From: Chlorops oryzae
Lineage: Eukaryota > Arthropoda > Insecta > Diptera > Chloropidae
NCBI GenBank assembly: GCA_020466095.1
Contig: CM035808.1
Span: forward strand, 51,273,004 to 51,337,003
Reading direction: 5' to 3'
Length of the DNA: 64,000 bases
Shown here: in pieces, positions 20,861-31,705 of the stretch
How the letters are laid out: every line of letters starts with the position of its first letter
Position numbering within the stretch: position 1 is the stretch's first letter
Made by a program: the position numbers and the translations under genes
The notes under the pieces: generated by a model
Told to the model about the DNA's origin: nothing
What the model saw: only the letters and a program-made list of their open reading frames with translations
Databases searched by the model: none

Positions 20861-21545
20861 TGCCCATGAATATTGTTGTGATTATTATGACGCGCGACTC
20901 ATTCATCATTTCAATAGTTGCTTTTAATTCCAACGAGGTCGACTGCTCAAGATATGTAAACCCTCAAGCATATCGAGCACTGTGCGAAAAATCAGGAGCC
21001 CAGAATTAGCAACAAAATTAGGTTATTCATTAAGTCATCTAAAATCTCTTTTAAAATTATTCCCAGCTAAAATTACTATTCTTGGAGCTAAGAGCGGGTT
21101 TAAAAGACTTTGTGAATTGCCTAAATAATTTGAGACTTGCTTTTATCATAAACAGATTTTCTCAAATTTATTTCAAAATATCGTAGTTTTGTTAAATCTT
21201 CTTAATAAGTTTTTGATCCGCTACTTCAATTAATTTAGTGTCCATTAATATTTAATATCAAACCAATTCAAATAGCGCAATAAATGGTAAAATCAACAAA
21301 TTTCATGAAAGTATAATTTTATGAAATCATAAATAAAAACCACACATTTTAAAAATATGTTTCATGCAAAATTGGAAAATTTCCCTGTTCAAACTTTCAA
21401 TAGCCTTGCATTACGCAAACCGTTCTCAAAGTGTTATGGTTCTTTGCCCGGTCTGTTTTTTACAATTTCCTTACAGTTATTGGTATCCAAAATGCTCACG
21501 TACAATTCAAACTTCTAGGGAATTAATGCAAGGATGAATGTCTTT

Positions 21546-21551
21546 TTTATT
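21546..21551 (-). promoter_or_regulatory. Candidate polyadenylation signal for polyhomeotic
   Basis: AATAAA on the minus strand about 175 bp downstream of the ph stop codon. It is the nearest canonical signal I can see; usage is unproven. Confidence 0.4.
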
Positions 21552-21723
21552 CGGACTAAGTGTATTCTATTTTTGACATTTTTGATTTTACAAGTGATCA
21601 AAGAACTTCGATTTTTTGAAAAGAAACTTTTTGTTGTACATTGTTCTCACATGATATTTTTATAAAGATTTTTTGAATCAGTTTAATGCAAAATATCATT
21701 CAGCGAAAACTCTTCTTAATTGT

Positions 21724-22361
21724 TCACTGCGTTGTCGTTGATCCTTCAATGCTAGGAGGCATTGTTGGAGCATTTGCCTCCTTCATTGACTCGACTTTGG
21801 CAACAATTTTAAGTGCTGGCCCTAACTTCATGCCCATAGCATTAACCAAATGGTTTTCCTTTAGCAAAAGCAATGCCTGGCCATCAATTTCTTGTTGCTC
21901 AAAATCTTCAACATAGTCACTGCAGCCTGGTAAATTTTTTATAAATTCACAAACTTCGAAAACACTCCAATTCATCATTTGTGGCTGTTCATTGCTACCT
22001 AATTCTGCCGTGGTGTTCACGCTGTTGCCATAGTCCGATTCTCGACTTGCGGTTGTGGATAAATGCTGCTGAACACTTGAATGCGGTGAAATTCCATTCT
22101 TTTCTGGCAAGCTATCGGTTTGAATTTTTTCAGATTTATTTACTGATGATGTTCCATTGCACTCGTTGTTCTCGATGCCATCAATTTGTTGGTCATTGAC
22201 TGCAGATTTCGCTTGTCGAGCGCACGTCAATGAACAAAATCGTTTCTTTTTTAGTTTAGTCTTGTGTTCCGTTTTGCCGCAGTTTTCACACGCCATCATA
22301 TCGGACGGATGTGATGCATTGACTGAATAAATATTAATTTCGTCCAATGCACTCTTTTTTC
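21724..22361 (-). CDS. ph: polyhomeotic, last exon (FCS zinc finger and SAM domain)
   Basis: Polycomb Repressive Complex 1 subunit acting in chromatin silencing in the nucleus. The acceptor is TTTTCAG ending at 22362 and the exon runs to a TGA at 21726-21724. It encodes residues 587-798 counted from the first ATG in the window. The FCS zinc finger has Cys611, Cys614, Cys629 and Cys633 (CENCGKTEHK...KRFCSLTC) and in this family binds nucleic acid. The SAM domain, about 718-780 (WSVFEVCEFIKNLPG, IDGQALLLLKENHL, MGMKLGPALKIV), mediates head-to-tail polymerisation. The exon begins in phase 1 and completes the codon left by the exon ending at 58831. It is 36.5 kb from that exon. No frame damage. 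Confidence 0.95.
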
Positions 22362-23065
22362 CTGAAAAGAGACCAAAATACTTTTTCAATCACTATAATT
22401 TGAAAAAATTTTGAAAAAATAGAGTCATTAATACCATTCTGGGTTATGACTGTAACGAAATTATATCTTGAAAAATATATGACAAACTGAAAATTAATGT
22501 TTTGAGTGTTCCAATAGAACATTTATCAATTTTTCACGCTAAATTTGAATTAGTGATTGGCAATGAGTTAACGTAGTTCACCTACTGTAAGTTCAGGTAT
22601 TTGGAAAAATTTCAGTTAAAATAATGAATGAAAGAAGCAGCAAGAACAGGTGTTCTTTTCGAGCATCACATTATGTTGAAATTTGGTAGGCCGCAGAAAT
22701 AAACTGATTTCTGCGTGACCATCATCAATTCCCAGTTGTGCCTGTAGCTAAACTTAGTAGTGATACTATTTTTCTGACAACATAAACTGCAACTTGTTAA
22801 TTGTCTTAGATGTATCTTATGATGCAAATAATAACTGTTTTTATATTTTCAAAATATGCCGTCTCGCCTGTATGTGCTCCCTAGCAAACGTACGCGCAGG
22901 TAAAAAAAAAATAGGGGAGAAGTGGGTGCCTCGGTCCGGATTTCACTTTCTTCAATGCAATAAATTTTGCAAAAGATTATCTTTAGTGTTTCTTTTATAT
23001 TATTTTTCCCATATTTTTCCGGCATTAAATGACAAGTCCACTACAGTTCTACTTCTGATCAATAA

Positions 23066-23853
23066 AGGTGCTCTCACACAATATGTATCGAGCAATATGA
23101 CCTGTCAAATTTCATTTCGTATTGTTGTCAAATGTCGCATGCTTTCTTGAAATTTTAGATTTCCTTCATTCAAATTTTCGTCATTTCATTCAAATCAGTC
23201 ATAAGAAAACTGTCGAACGGGAGGGTGTATTCGCTTGTCTTTTATTTTATGCTTACACCCTGGAAAAGACATAGCAGCAATAAAATACGGATTTTAATGC
23301 GTACATTTTTTATGTGGAAGAACGTAGCTATGAAGATATTTTTAAAATACTGCATTCCTCAGACCGTATTTTGAGCTATTTTTCAAAAAAAAAAAAAAAA
23401 AATTAATAAAAAATTTCTTGTTTTTATTTGAAGAAGTACGAGTATATATAATATTTCGAAAGTGAAAAATTCTCTAACCTAATATCCAAATTCTGTTAGT
23501 TCCCTGAAAATCAGTAAAAAAAATTTCGATTTAAATTATCTCACTGAAATATGCGGCTTGCATTTTTGTTTCGACTGGAGATTTTCGCGCAGTGCATGCA
23601 CATCGTTACATTAAAATACGAAGCAGCAGTATATTTGTGTGGGTTTGGCAATCACTGTTTTAAGTCTATCAATGAATTAAGCATGTGCACACATACGATT
23701 ATCAAATTAGTTTATAAATCGAATAAAGGAAGATGCACAGCCATATGGCTCAGTCAAATATATCAATATTCTTGCATTCACACGACATGCCAGCTTCGCT
23801 TGTGGCATATTTGACAGGTCATATTGCTCGATACATATTGTGTGAGAGCACCT
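23066..23853. mobile_element. Harbinger-like MITE nested in the TA-flanked element
   Basis: A near-perfect terminal inverted repeat of about 45 bp beginning AGGTGCTCTCACACAATATG, flanked by TAA on both sides (23063-23065, 23854-23856). A 3-bp TWA duplication is the PIF/Harbinger rule. No coding potential in 788 bp. Confidence 0.8.
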
Positions 23854-24230
23854 TAAATAGAACAACTATTTTTTCCATACTAATCTCGAACGGTGCAAGG
23901 GACACAATATTCAAGTGTACCTCGGCCCAAATAAGTTAAATGGAGTAAATTCTTAATAAGTATGTAAGACATTAAAAATATTTGTTTATTTGTATATGTC
24001 ATATTGTTTAAAACGGAAAGTATTTCAGTCTTCCTTTTTGCTCGGCGAAAATAGCCGGGATGGATGAATAACTGTTTGCGCTAAAATCAAGCTCTATAAA
24101 TCATCTTGAAATTGAATCTTTTCTTTAGGAACTCTTTTCGGTATGGTTCTTTGTTATCTTATAAAGAACAGAGGCTTTTTTCTAAATTCGTTCAAAATAT
24201 GAAACACAACGCAATACGCATCTAAAATTT

Positions 24231-24254
24231 GTACCTTGGACCGGTCCAAGGTAC
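24231..24254. repeat. Perfect 24-bp palindrome
   Basis: GTACCTTGGACC followed directly by its reverse complement. The half site equals the inner terminal-repeat motif of the surrounding TA-flanked element, so it may be two element ends fused head to head. Confidence 0.8.
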
Positions 24255-25248
24255 ACTTGTAAGCATATGTCCGAGGTACACCTTTGGCTTGTTTTGAAAA
24301 ATATCAACAAAAAATTCATATTTTGGAATCAAAACAGAAGAAGAACTCATGCTATGTTTTGAAAATATGTAAAATATCCATACTTTATTTGTAGAACTTG
24401 AAAATTGTGTTTCAGTTTTGCAACAAAGCTTTGGACTTCGTCTTAAAATAAATACTTTTTTGCACAGAAAAATGTTTCCCTTTTTTCCACTTGTCTGTAT
24501 AGCTCGACACTCTGAAGCAAACATAAGTCAAACAGTAGCTTGAGTGGAACATTCATAGAAGAACATATGCATGTATGTGCAGTAGTTGAGAGGGAATCTA
24601 CACTCGGGCCGAGGTACAATCGGTCCAAGGTACAAACTTCTCCCTTAAATAAGGAAATCAGTGTAATAATAATACTAGCTTACAAAAATTAAAAAAAAAT
24701 CGCGATCTTCGGCTTTTGATGGTAATTTCTTAAGAAAAATTTTCTGCTGAATCCGAATCGTCAGATAAAAAAAGTATGGTTGGTAAATTCCGATTGCCTC
24801 CGGACATAATTAACCGATTTGAAGTTCTTAACTATAAAATAAATGGTAATGAAATTCCCTATCAACACTTTTGAATTCAACCATTGGCTTTCAAGCTGTT
24901 AATGAACTTTTCCACAAATTTGTTTCGTTTTTAACAAAATTTCTTTAAAAATGTCAGTTTTAGTCTAAATTACACATGATAATTTTTTTTTTAAATTTTC
25001 TTTCTTCGTTTTACATCAAGCAATGATCTTTTAGGAAGAAAGAAAACCCATAAAGTTCACATTCGAATTAAAAATGTGGCATATATAAAAATTTAAGTAA
25101 AAATACTCAAACCCTAATTTTACCAAAAGTACTGATTGCACAGGCAAATAAAAAATAAAGGTTCTGATACAGGAAGATGAAGTACCATACCCCACGTTTT
25201 TTGGGTGCTGAGCATGAATCTGAAGTCAGGTTTTTCGTAAACTACTTA

Positions 25249-25898
25249 CAGCCGGTTTCACATCAATTTAATTGAAAATTAATTAAATTTTTTTAGTTTC
25301 TGTTTCACCATTCAAAATTAATTCATATTTAACTTTCATTTAAATGAGCCTTGGTGCCCATTTAAATATGATTTAAATATGACAAAAGCAACTCTGTTTT
25401 TGTGTTGAAAACAGCTGACGGAAAGAATTAAAAGAGTTCAAATAATAAATACAAGTCGAAATAAGAAAAAATGGAATCGGATGAAAGTGATGCTGCTTAT
25501 GAGGTCGTTATAAATGTATTGATAAATCGGCGTCCACGCATATTTGGTTCTCAAAACATTTGCTGATCTGCTAATTCTTGGACATAACGCGTTGAACTCC
25601 TCCGCGACAAAATCCCATGCCTTTTCTTTTTCACCAGGTCTTACTTTTCCCGTTCTTTTATTTTCCAAGACACCCTTTTGCCTCTTCACTAAATTAAGTA
25701 AAATTTCTATTTCCTCTTCCGAAAAATTCTTTGTTCGCACATTTCCCTCCATATTCAATGTTAAATAAATCAGCTGATTTCGCAAGTGCTGCCACTTTTC
25801 TCATGTGTCAAAATAATTAAATTTCAATTTAAATATAAAATTAAATTAAAATTAATTTTAATTTAAGTTCCGATAAAATTTTTTGGTGAAACCGGCTG
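25249..25898. mobile_element. Harbinger-like element carrying only a Myb/SANT gene
   Basis: Ends are CAGCCGGTTTCAC in inverted orientation, flanked by TTA on both sides (25246-25248, 25899-25901). Subterminal sequence is rich in AATTAATT on both sides. The 650-bp element has room for one small gene, read on the minus strand, and lacks the DDE transposase. PIF/Harbinger elements normally encode both a DDE transposase and a Myb-like DNA-binding protein. Confidence 0.8.
25438..25752 (-). CDS. Myb/SANT-like DNA-binding protein of a Harbinger-like element
   Basis: About 104 residues from MEGNVRTKNFSEEEIEILL (ATG at 25752-25750). The pattern F(S)EEE...LL.LV, EKEKAWDFVAEEFNALCPR and SANVLRTKYA is that of the insect Myb/SANT-like domain (Myb_DNA-bind_5 type), expected to bind the element ends. 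The C-terminal ~35 residues (after KYAW) look like read-through of non-coding sequence, so the true protein may be spliced or truncated. An in-frame extension to 25785 is possible but starts with hydrophobic, intron-like sequence. No frame damage in the domain. Confidence 0.7.
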   Translation of the reverse strand: MEGNVRTKNFSEEEIEILLNLVKRQKGVLENKRTGKVRPGEKEKAWDFVAEEFNALCPRISRSANVLRTKYAWTPIYQYIYNDLISSITFIRFHFFLFRLVFII

Positions 25899-26344
25899 TT
25901 AGTGTAATAAATGGAATGAAATGAAGTGAAACGTTTCACTTGCAAAGATTTTGTTTCAAGAAAAATAAATGGCGTTATCGAATTACTTGGGTCACACGAC
26001 TTTATCGCGGCTACTTCGTGTCACGTTTCTTCGACAGCTATCTGGTTCTTGTGATCGTCGTTTAATGTGCATGTCCTATTCGTCTCCCTTTGTCGTTTTC
26101 TTTTTTTTTTCGTTATGTGTTACACAGAAATAAATGGTTGTGCTGCAATCTAGAGAAAAAAATTTCCTCACGATCACGCCGATCCCGAAATTTCTTTAAC
26201 CTTTCACGAAAATGCACGATCACGCACGAGTTCATGAAAAGTTTCTCAAAATAAAATTTATAATTTGTTTTATAAAACCAAAAAGCCTTAAATCGCTCTG
26301 TCTTAGAAGATTATTCGAGAATTTTCCTTTAAAAATTACTTTAA

Positions 26345-27224
26345 AACAAGTAAAGAAGTTTACATCGGCTAAGCCGATTGCACACATACCTTTTCCTCAG
26401 CCTGAAATATGTTAAAACATTACCTTAACAAAAATTCCTGCCGATTTCGTTGTTCTAGCTTGGATATCTATTTATACCTTATCTGTACTTCGATTTAGCT
26501 TCTAAGACTCGAGATAATTATTAAGCACAAAATTTTCGCGGATGCTGAGCATGGTCAAGTTTTAACCGTTAGAGGATATTTTGTCTAGCTGGGAAATACT
26601 CAATTCAAAATAGTGAAAATCAAATTTATTCGAATTTCGCGAATGGTGGTCATGGTCAAAATTTAACCATAAGTGACGACTTTATTTGGCGGCAAGATAC
26701 ACAACCACAAGAAGCACAAAAAAAAATAATTATTGTATTCAGATATGAGAATAAGAGAAAGAGTGTTTTTTTCTAATGTGTAGGATGATGACCATAGTTA
26801 TAGCGATGTCGAAATTTTTTTTCAGCGAAAGCTTAAGTCTACATAGTAGCTATACACACACCAAATTTCAATGAGCTGGGATGTATAGTAAAAAAGTTAT
26901 CCACGAAAAACGTTAAAAATCGTGCTTTTTGAAACTTCTGAACCACTTCTCACGACCCAAGAAGGGACTACGAAAAAAATTTGTATGCAGTTTTTCGGAC
27001 ATTTACCTGGTTCAAGTCCATACCAAATTTCAATATGATATCTTTCATGGCTTAGGAGTAAATTACGAAAAACCAAAGTGTGACCGACAGACAGACAGAC
27101 ATGGCTAAATCGACTCCTTTTGTCACCCTGATCAAGAATATATATATCTATCGCGACTCCTTTGGCATGTTACATACTCCGAGCCAAACTTAATATACCC
27201 TTTCCTTCGGAAAAGGTATAAAAA
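26345..27224 (+). mobile_element. INE-1/DINE-1-like element (copy 1)
   Basis: Starts AACAAGTAAAGAAG and ends with a hairpin ACCTTTTCC/GGAAAAGGT-type terminus (27197-27218) followed by ATAAA. Just inside the 3' end is GACCGACAGACAGACAGACA, ATGGCTAAATCGACT and TGTTACATACT, all characteristic of dipteran INE-1/DINE-1 repeats (Helitron-related, non-coding). Two more copies are at 29987-31186 and 54775-55565. Confidence 0.65.
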
Positions 27225-27300
27225 TAATAGCCTTATCGTCGAAACATTTCAAGTTGTCCGTGAAAATATTGAATTTTAATGAAAAATTTTTCTATGAATA

Positions 27301-27566
27301 AAGCTCGGATCCCACTATCTGCGCAATGCGCCGACTTTTGCCGAAATCAAAGCGCCGATAGTATGAATGCAATTTTCTGACTCTGATGCTGACAAGTGAG
27401 ATCTTCTTGAACGATTTTTGTCCCAATTTTATTGTTCCCCGATATATTTTTGACAATATGTGAGCCCAAACAATGATTGTGGAAATTGTCGAAAACTTGA
27501 GCCGATCTGACCCGATAAAAATCGTCGCAGATTGTGCTATTTGCGCAGATAGTGGTATCCCACCTT
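27301..27566. mobile_element. MITE with ~26-bp terminal inverted repeats
   Basis: Left AAGCTCGGATCCCACTATCT, right read inward AAGGTGGGATACCACTATCT, both continuing GCGCAA. About 266 bp with no coding content. The target duplication is unclear because the next MITE starts immediately to the right. Confidence 0.6.
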
Positions 27567-27568
27567 AA

Positions 27569-27924
27569 AGGGCTCTACGCAGATACACAGGAAGTAAATT
27601 TCCTATACTAAAACATGCAAAAAAAAAAACCAAGAAGTACTTGGAGTTACTTCTGATACTTCAACGAATACGCAGATTAAAAGCAATTGAGCATGCAGGG
27701 TTGCATTTAAACGTGAGCGGGCAAAGTCTTTTTACTTCAACGTCAGAACGAGCACGTTCATTCTTTGGCGGAAGTAAAAGAAAAACTGCTACGCAATGTC
27801 AACAATGTAAAGTATAACAAGCGGGAAGCTCGCTCGAATTGTTTGAAATTTTGTTATGGAAAGCTCGCTTCAAACTTACTTACTTCACAAGAACTATACT
27901 TCCTGCATATCTGCGTAGAGCCCA
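27569..27924. mobile_element. Harbinger-like MITE
   Basis: Inverted ends GGGCTCTACGCAGATA, then CAGGAAGTA, with TAA on both sides (27566-27568, 27925-27927). 356 bp, non-coding. Confidence 0.65.
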
Positions 27925-28472
27925 TAAGACAATAAAACTGTATGGAAACATGATAGGTTTAAGTGCGTGCGCAGTTTATATTTTTCTTGGCGACGTTTTC
28001 AAAGTGAAATCGCGATTTTCTACAAAAAAAAAAAAATTAAAAAATTGATTCGTGAATTTGAATAGCTAACGCAAATCACGGCGATTCCAGCATTCATGAA
28101 CGATCACGGAAATTTTTAGCCTTTCACAATATTCACGCTCACGATCAGGTAACGTTGACATCTCTACTGCAATCCTACAGCTCGGCCACCCTGATTAAAC
28201 ATTCGTCTCGAATGTGTCTTTGTTTTCTTAGCTTTAATTGGCCTAGGGCTTTCAGAAATTTAGCTTTAAAAATTGACATTTACCGCCTTTTTCAAAATCC
28301 TGAAAAGTGGGAAAATTTCAATCATCTAGCAGCACTTGATTAAATTGACGAATTATTTGTTCCGATAGATAATGACGAAAACTATGTTTATACGTACACT
28401 TAACACGCATTCAGACTACTTCAGACTTCGCTGCAGGCTTACGCCGTAAATTATACGATTTTTGTTTTCAGA

Positions 28473-28586
28473 ACACCTTCAGGCATTTTGTCGTCGCTCG
28501 TCTCTTTCAATCGACAAGTTTGCGATCACCTTCAGGCATTTTGTCGTCCCTTGTCTCTTTCAATCGACAAGTTTGCGATCACCTCC
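28473..28586. repeat. Two tandem copies of a 57-bp unit
   Basis: CACCTTCAGGCATTTTGTCG... repeated almost exactly at 28473 and 28530. Non-coding. Confidence 0.75.
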
Positions 28587-28831
28587 TGTTCAATTTTTTC
28601 TTGATGACAATGTCTTCCTTGATTCGCATCTTCATTCCAGTCAGAAGTTAAAAGAGCGTTGTACCAATGCTTCGTGAGTATTGTGGTTATTAAGGGGATG
28701 TACTCTGTACTGATCACTCAACTCTTATTTTTATATGCCACACCGCACAAACGCATTAGGATAGTTTTTTAAAAATTCTTATTGATTCGAATCCAACCCA
28801 AAGTCGGTCGAATACCGGCTGAGCCATAATG

Positions 28832-29457
28832 TTGTGGTTATTAAGGGGATGTATCAGTCTGGCTCCTCCAGACTAATACATAGACCTAAATATCCTCTTC
28901 AAATAAACACGGACACAGGCAATTCAGTTCAGTCCTTTTTATTAATTTACTTATTACTTTAATTTACAATGTTTCAATCCTACTCTATCTCCTATTTGAC
29001 TCGAAAGGACTTCCCTAACTCCCTATCTAACAAATAAGTCTACGCTCCGCTGTCGTGGCCCTTGGGTGAGTACGTGCACCGAAGTTGGGACTTTGAATAC
29101 TAAATCAAGAGTCCCCTTGTCGATGTTGATGTTTCCCTTTTATAAGGAGAAAGTGCTTAGGCTGTACTTTCCCGCCAAATCTGGAACACTTCCGCAATGA
29201 TGAACTGCTGTTGTGGAATCGGCTATAGCCCAATTTCGCTGTTCTCTATGACTTCGTATATCAGCTGGTGCTGACGTAGTCGTCGTTCTCATTATCGCTG
29301 ACCTACTTCTGCGTTCCAGCTCTAATTCTGCTTTGGTGACGATATTGCGTCATCGTCTTCGGTCGTTGGATTTCTTTAGTTCGCTTCTGTCTGTTATTCG
29401 CTGGTCTTGCAAAAACGGTTGACTCTTTCTGTCGATTAGTTCACGCTAGGTAGTACA
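28832..29457 (-). promoter_or_regulatory. Candidate LTR of a gypsy-like element
   Basis: On the minus strand the segment could run TGTACTACC (29457) to CCACAACA (28832), with a TATAAAAGGG box at about 29140-29131 and an AATAAA at about 28942. The terminal string TGTGGTTATTAAGGGGATGTA occurs again at 28680-28700, consistent with a second broken LTR end. An integrase fragment abuts it at 29446. Ends are not proven by a target duplication. Confidence 0.35.
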
Positions 29458-29736
29458 GTGAGTACTCGTATGTTGTAACTCACAACAGTATTTCGAATTC
29501 AAAACTTGCTGGACTCTTACGAATTTATACCATTTTGTCTGGCATTCAGCATAATGCTTTGCCAATACATTGCTAATGACTCCATTCAGCCGCTGCACCT
29601 GACTATTTGCGCGTGTTAAGCCGGCTGTAATCTTCATATGAATAATGTGTTCCTCTTTGCAATAGTTATCGAAATCTTGCGACACGACAGTTCCACTGCG
29701 GTCTATAATAATTGGAGTTGGATTGTCGAACATCAC
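29446..29736 (-). pseudogene. Gypsy-like integrase fragment
   Basis: 96-residue minus-strand frame with PTPIIIDRSGTVVSQDFDNYC, ITAGLTRANSQVQRLN and KWYKFVRVQQVLN, the central and C-terminal part of an integrase core. Normal residues around the acidic sites are changed (for example RSGT, SQVQR), so it is inactive. It ends at the candidate LTR. Confidence 0.6.
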
Positions 29737-29769
29737 GCACTGGTTTTGAAGTCTAGTTATAACCTCTAA

Positions 29770-29986
29770 AGAGCACTATTAATTCGGCTCCTAAAACGGC
29801 AAAACCACCTCCAATTTACCTTCGTGAGCGTAGCTCCAATCTCTTGGTAACGAGTTTAACTCAAATTATAGGGAAAGATAATTTCCACATAACCCCACAA
29901 ATTCGGGGAAACATTTACGAGACCAAAATTCAGGTCTATAATGAGAATAACTATCGAGTGGTGGTTAAACATTTTGATAATAATAA
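29770..29986 (+). pseudogene. Jockey ORF1 relic, first part (split by INE-1-like insertion)
   Basis: Plus-strand frame with KPPPIYLRERSSNLLV, NIYETKIQVYNENNYRVVVKHF. Same domain and spacing as the ORF1 at 1-1303. The frame stops at the insertion at ~29987 and resumes at ~31187 with SYYTSQLKSSKG at the expected place. Confidence 0.75.
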
Positions 29987-31186
29987 AACAAGTAAGAAAG
30001 CTAAAGTCGGTCAAGCCCGACTTTGAAATACCCAGCGTCCCGACATTATGAGCGCACTATGTTTTGCTTCTCTATTTGTGGGCGTGGCAGTGGGAGGGCA
30101 ACATAAATTATTTCCGTACACCTTTCATTCGCCTTGGTGAACCTATGTTGCGAATTTGAAGCTTCTACGCCTTTTACTTCGGAAGTTACGAAAAGTCTTT
30201 ATTTGTGGGCGTGGAAGTGGGCGGGCCACAAAAAATTTTTTCCTACACCTTTCATTCGCCTTGCTGAACCTATGTTGCGAATTCGAAGCTTCTACGCCTT
30301 TTAGTTCAGGAGTTACGAAGAATCTTCATTTTTGGGCGTGGCAGTGGGCGGGCCAGAAAAAAAAATTTTCCTAGACCTTTCATTCGCCTTGGTGAACCTA
30401 TGTTGCGAATTTGAAGCTTCTACGCCTTTTACTTCGGAAGTTACGAAAAATCTTTATTTGTGGGCGTGGCAGTGGGCGGGCCACAAAAAATTTTTTCCTA
30501 CACCTTTCATTCGCCTTGGTGAACCTATGTTGCGAATTCGGAGCTTCTACGCCTTTTTCTTCGGAAGTTACGAAAAATCTTCATTTTTGGGCGTGGCAGT
30601 GGGCGGGCCATAAAAAAAATTTTCCTACACCTTTCATTCGCCTTGGTGAACCTATGTTGCGAATTTGAAGCTTCTACACCTTTTACTTCACAAGTTACGA
30701 TAAGCCCTTAATTTTGGGCTTATTTGTGGGCGTGGCTCGAGGTGGGCGGCGTCCATTTTTTGCCAGGATATGTCCCTTTTCGTAGTTAACCAGTACACCA
30801 AATATCAATGGAATGTGTTGAGTGGTTCGCAAGTTACAAGCATTTTACTGAAAACACATTATATTCATTTATGGGCGTGGCAGTGGGCGGATGTCTCCCA
30901 TTTTTACTTAGGATCATACTCGGATCCCGATATACCTGTGTGCCAAATTTCGACTTGATTGGTCCAGCCGTTGCGGAGGAGATCCGACCACGGACGGACG
31001 GACAGACGGACAGACGGACGGACGGACAGACGGACAGACGGACAGACGGACAGACGGACATGTCTAAATCGATTCAGTTTTTGATCCTGATCATTTCTAT
31101 ATACATTTTTCTATATCTCCGGAGCTTAATTCTCCCTGTTACAAGATTTGCACAAAACTAATATACCCCGCTTACGCTGGGTATAA
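29987..31186 (+). mobile_element. INE-1/DINE-1-like element (copy 2) with five ~130-bp internal repeats
   Basis: Starts ACAAGTAAGAAAGCTAAAGTCGG and ends ACCCCGCTTACGCTGGGTAT. Between them is an array of about five ~130-bp units (from ~30120 to ~30720), each holding CCTTTCATTCGCC and GTGGGCGTGGCAGTGGGCGG. A (GACGGACA)n tract lies at 30990-31060 and an ATGTCTAAATCGATT-type 3' region follows. The insertion sits precisely within a jockey ORF1. Copy 3 (54775-55565, minus) has the same ends but about two repeat units. Confidence 0.7.
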
Positions 31187-31705
31187 AGAGCTACTACACA
31201 TCTCAGCTCAAGAGTAGTAAAGGTCTGTCCGTCGTTATTAAAGGGTTGGAATCAGATATAGAGCCGGCTTAGATAAAACAAGCGCTTGACGAAAAAGGCT
31301 TCCAGGTGAAAGCCGTAATTAATATTTTTAATAAACAAAAAGTGCATCAACCCATGTTTAAAATAGACTTATGCCCCGACGGCACAAAATTAAAGAAAAA
31401 TGAGAATCGGCCCAATTACAATCTGCGATATCTTCTTCACCGTAGTATTGTAGTTGAGGAACCGCTTAAGCGCAGCGGACCTGTTCAATGTGCGAATTGT
31501 CACGAGTATGGCCATATAAAGTCATATTGTACCCTACACGTTGTCTGCGTTATATGTGGAGAGTTCCACCATTCTACAAACTGTAAGTTTAAGGGTAATA
31601 CTGACCAAATTAAAAAAAAGTGTATCAACTGCGGGGGAAATCACACAGCCAACTACAGAGTCTGTCCTATCTATAAGGAACTTAAAAGCCGACTAGTGCA
31701 GCAAA
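31187..31705 (+). pseudogene. Jockey ORF1 relic, second part with CCHC knuckles
   Basis: After the insertion: YYTSQLKSSKGLSVVIKG, a stop at ~31270, then an open stretch NYNLRYLLHRSIVVEEPLKR and three zinc knuckles: CANCHEYGHIKSYC, CVICGEFHHSTNC and CINCGGNHTANYRVC. In the family these bind element RNA. The matching knuckle in the 1-1303 copy is frameshifted. It joins an unrelated transposase relic near 31705. Confidence 0.75.

Larger units (their letters stand above)
22914..24645. mobile_element. TA-flanked DNA transposon, non-autonomous
   Basis: TA on each side (22912-22913, 24646-24647). Left end GGGGAGAAGTGGGTGCCTCGG, right end read inward AGGGAGAAGTTTGTACCTTGG, similar over about 25 bp (18 matches). 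Internal copies of the same GTACCTTGGACCG motif occur at 24231. No transposase is recognised in 1,732 bp, of which 788 bp is a later insertion. Family uncertain; TA use points to Tc1/mariner-like. Confidence 0.5.
26151..28166. mobile_element. Non-autonomous hAT element with three nested insertions
   Basis: A perfect 8-bp target duplication CTGCAATC (26143-26150, 28167-28174) bounds the element. Both ends begin TAGAGA. CACGATCACG-type motifs recur inside each end (26167-26235; 28075-28150). No transposase. It contains an INE-1-like element, then two MITEs, leaving only about 500 bp of original sequence. Confidence 0.75.

Noticed and set aside
20860..21540. Additional ph-linked or independent gene
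   Set aside because: No frame with recognisable motifs; AT-rich non-coding sequence only.
22362..22522. Extension of the ph last-exon frame upstream of 22361 (MKKYFGLFSG)
   Set aside because: A strong TTTTCAG acceptor at 22362 and exact phase match to the HD1 exon show this part is intron.
30834..31061. Minus-strand frame rich in SVCPSVRL repeats
   Set aside because: It is only the translation of the (GACGGACA)n tract in an INE-1-like element.
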